In this document: positions 8,374 through 15,890 of the stretch, piece by piece
How the letters are laid out: every line of letters begins with the position of its first letter
Position numbering within the stretch: the stretch's first letter is position 1
From: Rhodospirillaceae bacterium
GTDB lineage: Bacteria; Pseudomonadota; Alphaproteobacteria; Rhodospirillales; Rhodospirillaceae
Direction: 5' to 3'
Assembly (NCBI GenBank): GCA_002737725.1
Contig: NSIP01000021.1
Coordinates: 1-32,233, forward strand
DNA: 32,233 nucleotides
Program-made: the position numbers and the translations under genes
The notes under the pieces: generated by a model
The model's input: the letters and a program-made list of their open reading frames with translations, nothing else
The model's database searches: none
What the model was told of the DNA's origin: nothing

Positions 8374-9528
8374 TTACCCCACCCTAATCACGATCTTCCC
8401 AATTTTGTCGCCGCTTTGCATGTAGGCAATGGCGTCGTGGACTTGGTCGAAGGCATACACACGATCAATGATGGGTTTGATGTTGTTGGTGGCCATCGCC
8501 GCCAACAAATCTTCAAACATGCGTCGGCTGCCGACGATGATGCCCTTTATGGTCAGGTCTTTGATGATGAGATTGGGAAAGCGCGTAAGTGCGGTGGGTG
8601 GGGCATCTTTGCGGTCGGGCGTGACGGCATTGGCGCCGATGTACATCACCTTCCCGCCCGAGGCGCAGGCCATCAAGCACTGCTCCATCTCGCCCATGCC
8701 GACATTGTTCAGCACTACGTCTGCCCCGCGTCCGTTGGTGGCGTCCAGCACCGCCTGCGACCAATTGGGCGTGGTGCGGTAGTTGATAGCGACATCGGCG
8801 CCGAGCGCTTTCATTTTTTCTAGCTTCGCATCGCTGGACGATGTGATGATGACGCGGGCACCCATCATCTTGGCCCATTGCAGCCCGAACATCGACACAC
8901 CGCCGGTGCCAATGGTGAGTACCGTGTAGCCGGGCTTAGTGTGTCCAGCCTCGATGACGGCGTTCCAGGCCGTTAAACCGGCACTGGGGATGGTACTGGC
9001 ATCCTCATACGTTACGCTGTCGGGGATTTTGACCAATGGATCAGCCTGCACCAGCGCTTGCTCGGCTAAAAAACCGTCGAGCGTGTTGGAATAATCTTCC
9101 TCGCGCATCGACACATCCCACGCGCCATCAAGCCACTTCCAATAGTGCGTCATCGTCACGCGGTCGCTGACTTTCACGCGGCTGACGCCGGGGCCGACAA
9201 GAAGAACATCGCCCGCCACGTCCATCAGCGGAATGCGCGTGGAGGGCACCGACTTGCCCATCAGGCCGCCTTTCAAAATGGACAAGTCACGCGCGTTCAA
9301 ACCTGTGGCGCGCACCTTGATGACAACTTGGCCGAAGCCAGGTTTGAGTGCTGGGCGGTCCACAAGACGAAGCCCTATCCCTTTGCTGGTGTCGCCGATT
9401 TCATAAGCTTTCATCGTTGAATCACTCCTGTTGGAATTGGGTGACGCGGCATGGGCGCTCGACACGCTGGCAGCGGCCAGCGCCGTGCCCAATGCTGTTC
9501 GGCGATTGATGGAGATATCGGTGGTCAT
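8374..9528 (-). CDS. MDR-superfamily NAD(P)-dependent dehydrogenase/quinone reductase with N-terminal Tat-like extension
   Basis: The long form has 384 residues. Residues 1-38 look like a twin-arginine leader (ISINRRTALGTALAAASVSSAHA), then a normal medium-chain dehydrogenase begins at Met39 (MKAYEIGDTSKGIGLRLVDR). The core shows the GroES-like domain (GFGQVVIKVRATGLNARDLS), the Rossmann motif TIGTGGVSMFGLQWAKMMGA (glycine-rich NADP site) and GADVVLNNVG. The Cys ligand of catalytic zinc is absent, placing it with zinc-independent quinone-oxidoreductase-like members. The long start overlaps the upstream dsbA-like stop (TAATG) and has no Shine-Dalgarno, while the internal Met39 has a good one. 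NAD(P) enzymes are normally cytosolic, so the leader is odd. Substrate unknown. Confidence 0.88.
   Translation of the reverse strand: MTTDISINRRTALGTALAAASVSSAHAASPNSNRSDSTMKAYEIGDTSKGIGLRLVDRPALKPGFGQVVIKVRATGLNARDLSILKGGLMGKSVPSTRIPLMDVAGDVLLVGPGVSRVKVSDRVTMTHYWKWLDGAWDVSMREEDYSNTLDGFLAEQALVQADPLVKIPDSVTYEDASTIPSAGLTAWNAVIEAGHTKPGYTVLTIGTGGVSMFGLQWAKMMGARVIITSSSDAKLEKMKALGADVAINYRTTPNWSQAVLDATNGRGADVVLNNVGMGEMEQCLMACASGGKVMYIGANAVTPDRKDAPPTALTRFPNLIIKDLTIKGIIVGSRRMFEDLLAAMATNNIKPIIDRVYAFDQVHDAIAYMQSGDKIGKIVIRVG
9414..9429 (-). promoter_or_regulatory. Internal Shine-Dalgarno and ATG for a leaderless (cytosolic) MDR form
   Basis: On the minus strand AGGAG (9429-9425) precedes an in-frame ATG (9414-9412) with 10 nt between them. 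Starting here gives a 346-residue protein, the usual MDR length, without the Tat-like leader. The upstream start lacks any Shine-Dalgarno and relies on overlap with the preceding stop. The signals suggest either the internal codon is the true start or two forms are made. Confidence 0.5.
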
Positions 9529-10211
9529 TATTTTTGAGCGCGCGCTGCTAAAACTTCGGCGGCAAAATCAATTTTCGAGGTTTGGGTACGCGAGCTAACG
9601 CCCGACAACACGCGGGCATCGACGAAGTAACCTGGCACAACGGAAACTTTCAGAGCCCGCGCTAGGTTCATGTTGGCCAACAGTTGATCGGCAATCTCGG
9701 GCGAGAGCATATCTTTTTTGAGTCGGTCAACATCAAGGCCCACAGACTTTGCCGTGGCAAAAATGATCTCGTCCTTGAGCTGGCCTTTGAACGCCATCAA
9801 TGCCACGTGAAATTCGTGATGCTTGCCCTGCTTGGCAGCAGCCAGCGCGGCCTTCGATGCCACAACAGATGCAGGCCCCAAAATTGGAAAGTCCTTGATG
9901 ATGAACCGCACCTTGCCGTCATCTTTGAGAAGCTGAAGGAGTCGCGGCTCGGCGGCTTTACAGTACGGGCATTGATAGTCGGTAAAGGCGACGATGGTGA
10001 CATCACCTTGCGCATTGCCCATGACGGTCGAGTTTGCATCCTGCAGCAAGTCCTTCGCGCGGTTCTTGGCAGCCACGTTGGCCGCCTTTTCCATCTCGGA
10101 CTGCACGAGGGCTGCCGTCGCCTCGACAGCGGGGTCCACAGCACTTTGGGCGAATGCACCGCTGCTCAGCGATAACGCGAGCAAGATGCTTGTGAATTTG
10201 GTGATACTCAT
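9528..10211 (-). CDS. DsbA-family periplasmic thiol-disulfide oxidoreductase
   Basis: The 227-residue protein has a Sec signal peptide (MSITKFTSILLALSLSSGAFA) and a short helical spacer. The thioredoxin-fold domain carries VTIVAFTDYQCPYCKAAEP, with the redox pair C81-P-Y-C84. The helical insertion (DFPILGPASVVASKAALAAAKQ) and the cis-proline loop (VSVVPGYFVDARVLSG) are those of the DsbA/thioredoxin_4 (PF13462-type) group. It would oxidise, isomerise or reduce disulfides in the periplasm. ATG 10211 has a GGGGAG Shine-Dalgarno. The stop overlaps the MDR start, so both are probably translated from one message. The neighbouring MsrP and methyltransferase genes run in the same direction, consistent with an envelope redox context. 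Confidence 0.9.
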   Translation of the reverse strand: MSITKFTSILLALSLSSGAFAQSAVDPAVEATAALVQSEMEKAANVAAKNRAKDLLQDANSTVMGNAQGDVTIVAFTDYQCPYCKAAEPRLLQLLKDDGKVRFIIKDFPILGPASVVASKAALAAAKQGKHHEFHVALMAFKGQLKDEIIFATAKSVGLDVDRLKKDMLSPEIADQLLANMNLARALKVSVVPGYFVDARVLSGVSSRTQTSKIDFAAEVLAARAQK

Positions 10212-10281
10212 AGGTCACTCCCCAGGCTTTGGACAAGCCTACAGCGAAATGATGCCGAGAGTCGCCCACTTCGCGCGCGTC

Positions 10282-11505
10282 TCAAGCTTTCGTGAACGCC
10301 TTGCGACCACCAAAGATGAACCAGCCGCCGCGCCCATGGGGTGGTGAGGCCATCTCGCCTTTCAAAAACTTCTCGTAGTTCTCGGGCTTGAAGCTGCCCG
10401 CATCCGGCACGGTGATTTCGAAGGTGGCGTTGCGCGCAAAGCCCGCAGCCACGCTCAGTTCCGTGGGGTCTTGAGCGCGGTACAGCGCATAGTTGGGCTC
10501 GTTGTTGTAACGGCCGTCCCAGTTCAGGCTAAAATCAAGCAGCGGTTCAACCAACTTGGTCGGTGGCAATTCCATGTGCGCCATGATGCCGCCCGGCGCC
10601 AGCAACCGATAACACTCGGCTATCACACGATTGGTGGCGGGCAGCGAAATTTCGTGCAGGAAAAAGCTGGAGACAATGAGGTCGAAATGCCCATCGGGAT
10701 AATCAATCATCTCGGCGTTTTGCTGGCTGAAATGAATCGGCACCCCTTTGTACGCGGCGGCTGCATGACCATATCTTAAACTCGGCGCTGCGATATCGAG
10801 GCCATGCAATTCCACGCCAGGAAAAAGGCGACCATAAGCAAACAGTTGTTTGCCCTCTTGGGTGGCAATATCAAGAACACGGCGGGGTTTGAAGTCGGGG
10901 ATTTTGTGCGAGATCCACTTTCCCACCGACGCACCCACGCCACCAAAATCGCGCGAGGGGTTAACGGGCGGTCCGGCAATGCGGCGACCTTGCAGCATCA
11001 AGGCTTGCGACACATCACCCTCGCCCGCATGTTCGGACCAATAGCCACCGGGCGTCAGGTGCGCATCCATGCCGGTGAGGTACTGCGGCAGTTCAATGTT
11101 TGGGTTCAGGCGCAGAGTGCCGCCGACATGATCTTTTGCCGGCACGCGAGCGGCCGCCGCATTGAGTTGCGGGATGACGCGCTCGACGGGGGCCTGCAAG
11201 CTTTGCGGGCCCATCTCTTGGGCGTTGTAGCGAAACGAACTATAGGTGCGGAAAAAGGTGTTGGTCTTGATCGCATGGAAAATTTCTTTGCCGGTTTTGG
11301 CCGGGCGTCCGTGCTTTTTCTTGAACGCAGGTTCGGCGGCGGCTTTGTATTCGTCCCACACCGCATAGCGCAGATCGACCATGGCGTGATTGAGCAACGC
11401 GCCAATATATCGCGTGCGCACATACTCATCGTGCGTCGGGCGAAAGAACGCGTCGAGGTTCGGAACCTCGCCGGATTCAGCTTTTGTCAATGGTGCTTCG
11501 GGCAT
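10282..11505 (-). CDS. Class I SAM-dependent methyltransferase with long N-terminal domain
   Basis: The product has 407 residues. The C-terminal half is a Rossmann methyltransferase: motif I RRVLDIATQEGKQLFAYGRL (about residues 208-227), the acidic end of beta 2 in ELHGLDIAAPSLRYG, NAEMIDYPDGHFDLIVSSFF (motifs II/III) and RLLAPGGIMAHMELP. Motif I lacks the usual GxGxG and reads D-I-A-T-Q-E-G. The N-terminal 200 residues (FFRPTHDEYVRTRYIGALLNHAMVDLRYAVWDEYK...) are polar, without signal peptide, and I do not recognise them; they may bind substrate. The acceptor is unknown. It lies between msrP upstream and the dsbA-like gene downstream, with gaps of about 94 and 70 bp, and a hairpin upstream may separate it from msrP. 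Confidence 0.8.
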   Translation of the reverse strand: MPEAPLTKAESGEVPNLDAFFRPTHDEYVRTRYIGALLNHAMVDLRYAVWDEYKAAAEPAFKKKHGRPAKTGKEIFHAIKTNTFFRTYSSFRYNAQEMGPQSLQAPVERVIPQLNAAAARVPAKDHVGGTLRLNPNIELPQYLTGMDAHLTPGGYWSEHAGEGDVSQALMLQGRRIAGPPVNPSRDFGGVGASVGKWISHKIPDFKPRRVLDIATQEGKQLFAYGRLFPGVELHGLDIAAPSLRYGHAAAAYKGVPIHFSQQNAEMIDYPDGHFDLIVSSFFLHEISLPATNRVIAECYRLLAPGGIMAHMELPPTKLVEPLLDFSLNWDGRYNNEPNYALYRAQDPTELSVAAGFARNATFEITVPDAGSFKPENYEKFLKGEMASPPHGRGGWFIFGGRKAFTKA

Positions 11506-11540
11506 GGAAGGAACTCTGGTTATTGATCAACACACCCTTA

Positions 11541-11562
11541 TTTGGGGCCTAGAGGCCCCAAA
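11541..11562 (-). terminator. Strong hairpin between msrP and the methyltransferase
   Basis: TTTGGGGCC and GGCCCCAAA form a perfect 9-bp stem around a 4-nt loop. It lies just downstream of the msrP stop and upstream of the methyltransferase start. A T-tract does not follow on either strand beyond the stem's own Ts, so it may be a weak intrinsic terminator, a transcript-end stabiliser or an operator. Confidence 0.4.
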
Positions 11563-11599
11563 ACGCAAGGCCTGAGCGCTCGCCAGAAGAGCCCCCCGG

Positions 11600-12574
11600 C
11601 TAGTAATTCCGCTTCAAATCCATGCCAGCATAGAGTCCGGCCACTTCTTCTTCGTAGCCGTTGAACATCAGGGTTTCACGGCGCAGGAAATCGCCGATGC
11701 GCCGCTCGCTGGCTTGGGTCCAGCGCGGGTGATCGACCTTGGGATTCACGTTAGCATAGAAGCCATACTCGGAAGGGGCGCTGACCTGCCAGGTGTTCTT
11801 GGGTTGCGCCTCGGTGAAGCTGATCCGCAAGATGGATTTGACATTTTTGAAACCGTACTTCCACGGCGTCATCAGCCGCAAGGGGGCGCCGTTCTGATTG
11901 GGCAGCACCTCGCCGTACATGCCCACGGCCAAAATCGCCAAGGGGTTCATGGCCTCATCCATGCGTAAGCCCTCAACATAGGGCCACGGCAAAATGAACC
12001 GCGACTTTTGGCCCTGCATTTCTTCGGGGCGCACGATGGTTTCGAACGCGATGAACTTGGCGCTGCCTTGCGGATCGGCACGCTTCACAACCTCGGCCAA
12101 CGAAATACCAATCCAGGGAATGACCATCGACCACGCCTCGACACACCTCAGTCGATAGATGCGTTCTTCAAGCTGATGCGGCTTGATAAAATCTTCCAAC
12201 GTAAAGGTGCCGCCGTTATTGCACAGGCCGTCAACCTTCACCGACCAGGGCGTGGGCTTGAACTTGCTCGAATTGGCCGACGGGTCATCCTTGCCGGTGC
12301 CAAATTCGTAGAAATTATTGTAAGTGGTGGCCGCTTCATACGAAGTGAGCGCGTCGTTGGTGCCGACTTTGCTGTAGCCCTTTTTCACATTGCTCATGGG
12401 CGTATTCACGCCAGGACCATTTTGCAGAGCGGCTTGGGCATGCGGTGCCGCCAAGAAAGCCGCGCCTGCTATCAGCCCCGTTCCTGTAATCATGGCGCGG
12501 CGATTGAGATACACCGATTGCGGCGTGATCTCGTGCGAGGCGACGGCGGACGCTTTTTTGTGGCGGATGAGCAT
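11600..12574 (-). CDS. msrP: MsrP, catalytic molybdopterin subunit of the periplasmic methionine sulfoxide reductase
   Basis: The 324-residue protein (YedY family; usual length 310-330) reduces both diastereomers of methionine-S-oxide in envelope proteins, using electrons from MsrQ. A Tat signal is plain: [11 protein letters not shown] followed by [15 protein letters not shown]. The mature part shows [39 protein letters not shown] with C144 as the molybdenum ligand, and [19 protein letters not shown]. It ends with [15 protein letters not shown] and the C-terminal [23 protein letters not shown] 12574 has an AAAGG ribosome site about 10 nt upstream. The usual partner msrQ is 6 kb away on the same strand; the immediate upstream neighbour is instead a CopD-like multi-pass protein. 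Confidence 0.95.
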   Translation of the reverse strand: MLIRHKKASAVASHEITPQSVYLNRRAMITGTGLIAGAAFLAAPHAQAALQNGPGVNTPMSNVKKGYSKVGTNDALTSYEAATTYNNFYEFGTGKDDPSANSSKFKPTPWSVKVDGLCNNGGTFTLEDFIKPHQLEERIYRLRCVEAWSMVIPWIGISLAEVVKRADPQGSAKFIAFETIVRPEEMQGQKSRFILPWPYVEGLRMDEAMNPLAILAVGMYGEVLPNQNGAPLRLMTPWKYGFKNVKSILRISFTEAQPKNTWQVSAPSEYGFYANVNPKVDHPRWTQASERRIGDFLRRETLMFNGYEEEVAGLYAGMDLKRNY

Positions 12575-12655
12575 GGCAGGAGCCTTTCTTCAAATGAGGC
12601 GTACTCTTACTACGAACAACGCCGCACCCGCGATCACATCTGCATCACTATAGCC

Positions 12656-13327
12656 CTAAAAAGGCTTGGTGACGCCCAAAAAGCCCATGATCGCCACAAG
12701 CGCCCAGATGGTCAGCACGGGGGGTTCAACCCGGCGACGGTTGGCTTTCATCTGCAGTTCGCCTGCCACGCGCTGCTCGCCCCCGGCCCGAATCATGTCA
12801 AACGCGGTTTGCCAGTTGCCCGCAATTTTGCGCAGCACGATGCCGTTATAAATGATCAGGCCATAGAGCGTGATTTTGGCCGCTAGCCATTTTTCGGTTA
12901 CCGGCCCGCCACCGACGAGGTTGTACAGGCCGTAACCCAGAATTGCCGTTCCGATGACATAGCGCAGCTTCAGATCAATGGACCCCAGCGTTTTGCCAAT
13001 GGGCTCGTTCTTTTTCCAGTGCACTTCCCACACCAGCCACAGCCACACCATGCAGAACGCCCACAACAGCAACAGCACTGGCCCATCCAATTGCGAACCC
13101 CAAGCGGACCCCAGCGTGAAGCCGACGGGGATCATCAGCACTAGGCACACGCGCGGGGCCATGTCGATCAGCGCACCCACTTGGCGAATACGAAGGCGTT
13201 CGTCCAGCGACAGATCATCGCGAATCATTTGCTTGCCCGTCATCCACACGCCGAGGTCGCCCCCCAGCCAGTAGACAAACAGCAAGACGTGCAAGTATTT
13301 CACAAACGAAAAAATAAACGGATCCAT
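12656..13327 (-). CDS. CopD-like polytopic membrane protein
   Basis: A 223-residue inner-membrane protein with several hydrophobic segments and a GGGGGAG Shine-Dalgarno before ATG 13327. It opens with FVKYLHVLLFVYWLGGDLGV, in which a His in the first helix precedes a WLGG turn, as in CopD/HemJ-like membrane proteins where such His residues bind copper or heme. It ends with LWALVAIMGFLGVTKPF. The same N-terminal and C-terminal signatures occur in the gene at 21808-22482, so the two are paralogues. It lies 81 bp upstream of msrP on the same strand, which raises the possibility that it serves periplasmic redox. This role is inference; the family's biochemical function is not established from sequence. 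Confidence 0.8.
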   Translation of the reverse strand: MDPFIFSFVKYLHVLLFVYWLGGDLGVWMTGKQMIRDDLSLDERLRIRQVGALIDMAPRVCLVLMIPVGFTLGSAWGSQLDGPVLLLLWAFCMVWLWLVWEVHWKKNEPIGKTLGSIDLKLRYVIGTAILGYGLYNLVGGGPVTEKWLAAKITLYGLIIYNGIVLRKIAGNWQTAFDMIRAGGEQRVAGELQMKANRRRVEPPVLTIWALVAIMGFLGVTKPF

Positions 13328-13425
13328 AGCAATCTCCCCCGCAATTAATTTGGTGACGTGATCCTAACGATGTCGGTGAACCGATCCAATGCGATTCAAC
13401 CGGCATTCCCCAGGCGAACTTAATC

Positions 13426-13980
13426 CTATGCGTTCCACGCCACAACCGAGGCGGGCGAATACCCACTGATAAATGCATGCGCAACACCAGTGGCGGCATC
13501 GTAGCGGTGGCGTTTGGTGCGACCGATATCGCCGCCGTAGATGTGAATACTGACCGACACATCATAACTGTCATTGCGCACCTGGTGAATGTCGCCCTGT
13601 GCAGGTGAAAACGCGATGGTTTCGCCAGGCTTTAGGGTATGCACGCCAGTCACTTTCAGCGTGCCATCGGCGCTGCGCGCGTAGTTCGTCGACACCTCAT
13701 TGCCGCGCAACTGCCCCACCACGCCCCAGGTCATGTGATCGTGGATCGGCGTTTCTTGGCCTGGCCCCCACACAAAACTGACAATGCTGAAACGGCCCTG
13801 CGGATCGAGGTATAGCAAGTATTGTTGGTAGTGGTCGGGATGAGGCGCTTTGTGGTTTGCAGGCAGCCATTCTTCGCGCGCCAGCACGGGGCGCAAAACG
13901 CTGGGCACATCACACAGCATGGTTGCGACCGATGCTTGCTGATCTGCCAACTCGGTCAATCGGCGTATCAGCGTAATCAT
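13426..13980 (-). CDS. Cysteine-dioxygenase-family cupin, probable thiol (3-mercaptopropionate-type) dioxygenase
   Basis: From ATG 13980 the protein has 184 residues, fitting the bacterial CDO/thiol-dioxygenase size. It carries the iron triad: H80 and H82 in TPIHDHMTWGVVG and H132 in GDIHQVRN. The Ser-x-His-x-Tyr proton relay (S144-I-H146-I-Y148) is followed by Arg/His-rich GRTKRHRYD. Family knowledge: these mononuclear non-heme iron cupins oxidise a thiol such as cysteine or 3-mercaptopropionate to the sulfinate. Y50-region YQQYLLYLDP has Gln where mammalian CDO has the substrate-binding Arg, favouring a non-cysteine thiol. The start overlaps the CoA transferase stop by 4 bp (ATGA), so the two are translationally coupled. 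The open frame extending upstream to 14229 is within that gene and is not family sequence. Confidence 0.85.
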   Translation of the reverse strand: MITLIRRLTELADQQASVATMLCDVPSVLRPVLAREEWLPANHKAPHPDHYQQYLLYLDPQGRFSIVSFVWGPGQETPIHDHMTWGVVGQLRGNEVSTNYARSADGTLKVTGVHTLKPGETIAFSPAQGDIHQVRNDSYDVSVSIHIYGGDIGRTKRHRYDAATGVAHAFISGYSPASVVAWNA

Positions 13981-15137
13981 GGTTTTACTTGTCCCAGCTC
14001 TGCCAGGATGCCATCGCGATCTCCATTCAATGCGGGGGGTGCACGATAGATCGCACCCGCCTGCCCATCCATCGCCACCACCGGCCCGACGGTTTTGGTC
14101 TGGCCACCCGAAGGCAACGTAATATCGTGAACCCAATTCATTTGCGCCACATGCGGATCGGCCAACACATCGGCATAGGTCATGATCGACTCGCACGGTA
14201 CACCAACGCTGCGAAAAGCTACCACCCAATGGGGCACATCATGGGCCGCAAATATTGTTTCTAGAACGTCTTTGAGTGCAGACTGGTGTTGGGCGCGATC
14301 GGTGGTGGTGAGAAAACGCGCATCTTTGACCAAATCAGCCCGCCCGATGACCTGGCAAACTGCGGCCCAGAGTTTGTCATTGCCTGCCGCCAACACAAAA
14401 TAGTTGTCGCGCGCTTGAAAGGCGCGGTAGGGCGCATTGCGGGGATGGGCCGAGCCCAGCGGTTTGGGGTTGTTGCCGGTACCGAAATACTCGCTGGTTT
14501 GGAGCGCTGAGACGCCCAAATTCGCGCCCAACATCGACACATCGATGAATGACCCTGCCTCGCCGCGCGCCACACGGTTCAACACCGCGACGATGGAGAA
14601 CGCTGCATAAAGACCAGCGCCAAAATCTGACACCGGCACACCGGCTTTGACGGGCGGCGCACCCGCCTCGCCCGTGACGCTCATGATGCCCGACGCCGCT
14701 TGCACGGTGACATCAAACCCGCCGTCTTGCGCACGTGGTCCCGTTTGCCCGAACGCCGAAATCGCGCAATAGACCAATTTCAGATGGGCGTCTTTCAACG
14801 CCGCATAGCCTAGCCCCAACTTATCCATCACGCCGGGGCGATTGTTTTCAATCACCACATCGGCGGTCGCAATTAGATTGTGTGCGATGCTCAGATCGGT
14901 GGGGGATTTCAAATCTAGCGCGATGGAACGTTTGTTGCGATTGAGCGAGGCGAAGTTTTCACTATAGCCCGCATTGAGCGGCGGCCAGGCCCGCATGCTA
15001 TCGCCCGCTGGCGGTTCGACCTTGATCACGTCCGCGCCCATGTCGGCCAGCAACATGCCGCAATAAGGACCCGCAGCCACCTGACAGAACTCGATGACGC
15101 GGATATGAGAGAGGGGGCCAGAGCGTAAAGGTGGCAT
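13977..15137 (-). CDS. CaiB/BaiF family III CoA transferase
   Basis: The 386-residue protein is typical of family III CoA transferases, which move CoA between carboxylates (usually from succinyl-CoA) through an aspartyl-CoA anhydride; cytosolic interlocked dimer. Motifs: RVIEFCQVAAGPYCGMLLAD, GADVIKVEPPAGDSMR, NRNKRSIALDLKS, ENNRPGVMDKLGLGY, YCAISAFGQTGPRAQ and AGVPVSDFGAGLYA, in which D171 aligns with the catalytic Asp. The FRC-type C-terminal segment follows (VPCESIMTYADVLADPHV). ATG 15137 has no clear Shine-Dalgarno. Its 4-bp overlap with the thiol-dioxygenase cupin makes a two-gene unit, and the CoA acceptor may be the sulfinate acid made by that enzyme (inference). No desulfinase-type acyl-CoA dehydrogenase is in the window. 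Confidence 0.9.
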   Translation of the reverse strand: MPPLRSGPLSHIRVIEFCQVAAGPYCGMLLADMGADVIKVEPPAGDSMRAWPPLNAGYSENFASLNRNKRSIALDLKSPTDLSIAHNLIATADVVIENNRPGVMDKLGLGYAALKDAHLKLVYCAISAFGQTGPRAQDGGFDVTVQAASGIMSVTGEAGAPPVKAGVPVSDFGAGLYAAFSIVAVLNRVARGEAGSFIDVSMLGANLGVSALQTSEYFGTGNNPKPLGSAHPRNAPYRAFQARDNYFVLAAGNDKLWAAVCQVIGRADLVKDARFLTTTDRAQHQSALKDVLETIFAAHDVPHWVVAFRSVGVPCESIMTYADVLADPHVAQMNWVHDITLPSGGQTKTVGPVVAMDGQAGAIYRAPPALNGDRDGILAELGQVKP

Positions 15138-15200
15138 GATCGGTCACAAAAATGGACATCAGGTCAGATGACGATTGAGGGAATCGAAGAACTCAACCAA

Positions 15201-15247
15201 GGTTTATGGATGGATGTGAACGTTAGCACTGCCTTAGCCCATAAACC
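15201..15247 (+). promoter_or_regulatory. 9-bp inverted repeat abutting the Sel1-gene start codon
   Basis: GGTTTATGG at 15201-15209 is perfectly complementary to CCATAAACC at 15239-15247, with 29 nt between. The second arm ends one base before the ATG at 15248, and no Shine-Dalgarno is visible. In RNA the stem would abut the start codon; in DNA it could be an operator. Function unproven. Confidence 0.35.
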
Positions 15248-15865
15248 ATGACCGAGAAATTGAAAATTGCAAGTCGCTGCGCAACACTGGCCATGGCTGC
15301 GATATGCTTTGCGTCCTCAACCCTCGCAGGGCCACTTGAAGACGGCCTTGCTGCGCAGCAACGTGGTGAGTTCACCACTGCCATGGATGTCTTGCGCCCG
15401 CTGGCGGACGCTGGCCAGGCCGATGCGCAGTACAATGTCGGCCTGATGTATCGCACCGGCCAGGGCGTTGCACAGGACTATCGCGAGGCCATGCGTTGGT
15501 ATGCCAAAGCTGCCGCCCAAGGCCACGCTAAAGCTCAAACCGGATTAGGCGCTGGTTACCGCAAAGGCCATGGCGTTGATCAAGACGATGCCTTTGCCTT
15601 CAAATGGACAAGCCTCGGCGCTGCGCAAGGCAACGCCAATGCACAGCGTGGATTAGCCACGATGTATGCCACGGGCCAAGGAACGCCACGCGATGACGTG
15701 AAGGCCTTGATGTGGCTGATGCTAGCCGTCAAGAGTTCAGAGGGCGTGCGCCTGGAAGGCGGCGGCTCTGCGACCGTTGATCGCGATGCCTTAGCCGCAA
15801 AGATGACGCCAGATCAAATTATAGCTGCTGAGAAATTAGTCCAAGCTTGGGTCTTGAAAAAATAA
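15248..15865 (+). CDS. Secreted Sel1-repeat protein
   Basis: A 205-residue protein with a Sec signal peptide (KIASRCATLAMAAICFASSTLAG). Tandem Sel1-like repeats of 36 residues follow, from about residue 57: ADAQYNVGLMYRTGQGVAQD, AKAQTGLGAGYRKGHGVDQD and ANAQRGLATMYATGQGTPRD. Each has the A-x-A-Q-x-x-L-x-x-x-Y-x-x-G-x-G-V/T pattern of alpha/alpha solenoids, with a degenerate half-repeat before them. Sel1 proteins usually mediate protein-protein contacts, here probably in the periplasm. The start codon lacks a Shine-Dalgarno and sits against an inverted repeat. The exported NTF2-like gene follows after 25 bp on the same strand, suggesting an operon. A next in-frame ATG 15 codons in would break the signal peptide, so the first is preferred. 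Confidence 0.82.
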   Translation: MTEKLKIASRCATLAMAAICFASSTLAGPLEDGLAAQQRGEFTTAMDVLRPLADAGQADAQYNVGLMYRTGQGVAQDYREAMRWYAKAAAQGHAKAQTGLGAGYRKGHGVDQDDAFAFKWTSLGAAQGNANAQRGLATMYATGQGTPRDDVKALMWLMLAVKSSEGVRLEGGGSATVDRDALAAKMTPDQIIAAEKLVQAWVLKK

Positions 15866-15890
15866 CACGCTCAATCAGGAGACTAAAATA

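Noticed and set aside
10224-10240. AGGCTT / AAGCCT hairpin between the methyltransferase and the DsbA-like gene
   Set aside because: Six-base stem without a T-tract and close to a Shine-Dalgarno; too weak to call.
10804-11526. 240-codon plus-strand ORF
   Set aside because: Antisense shadow of the methyltransferase; no start signal or recognisable domain.
12008-12886. Long plus-strand ORF (292 codons) opposite msrP and the CopD-like gene
   Set aside because: It is antisense to well-supported genes, and its translation is His/Arg-rich without any domain pattern.
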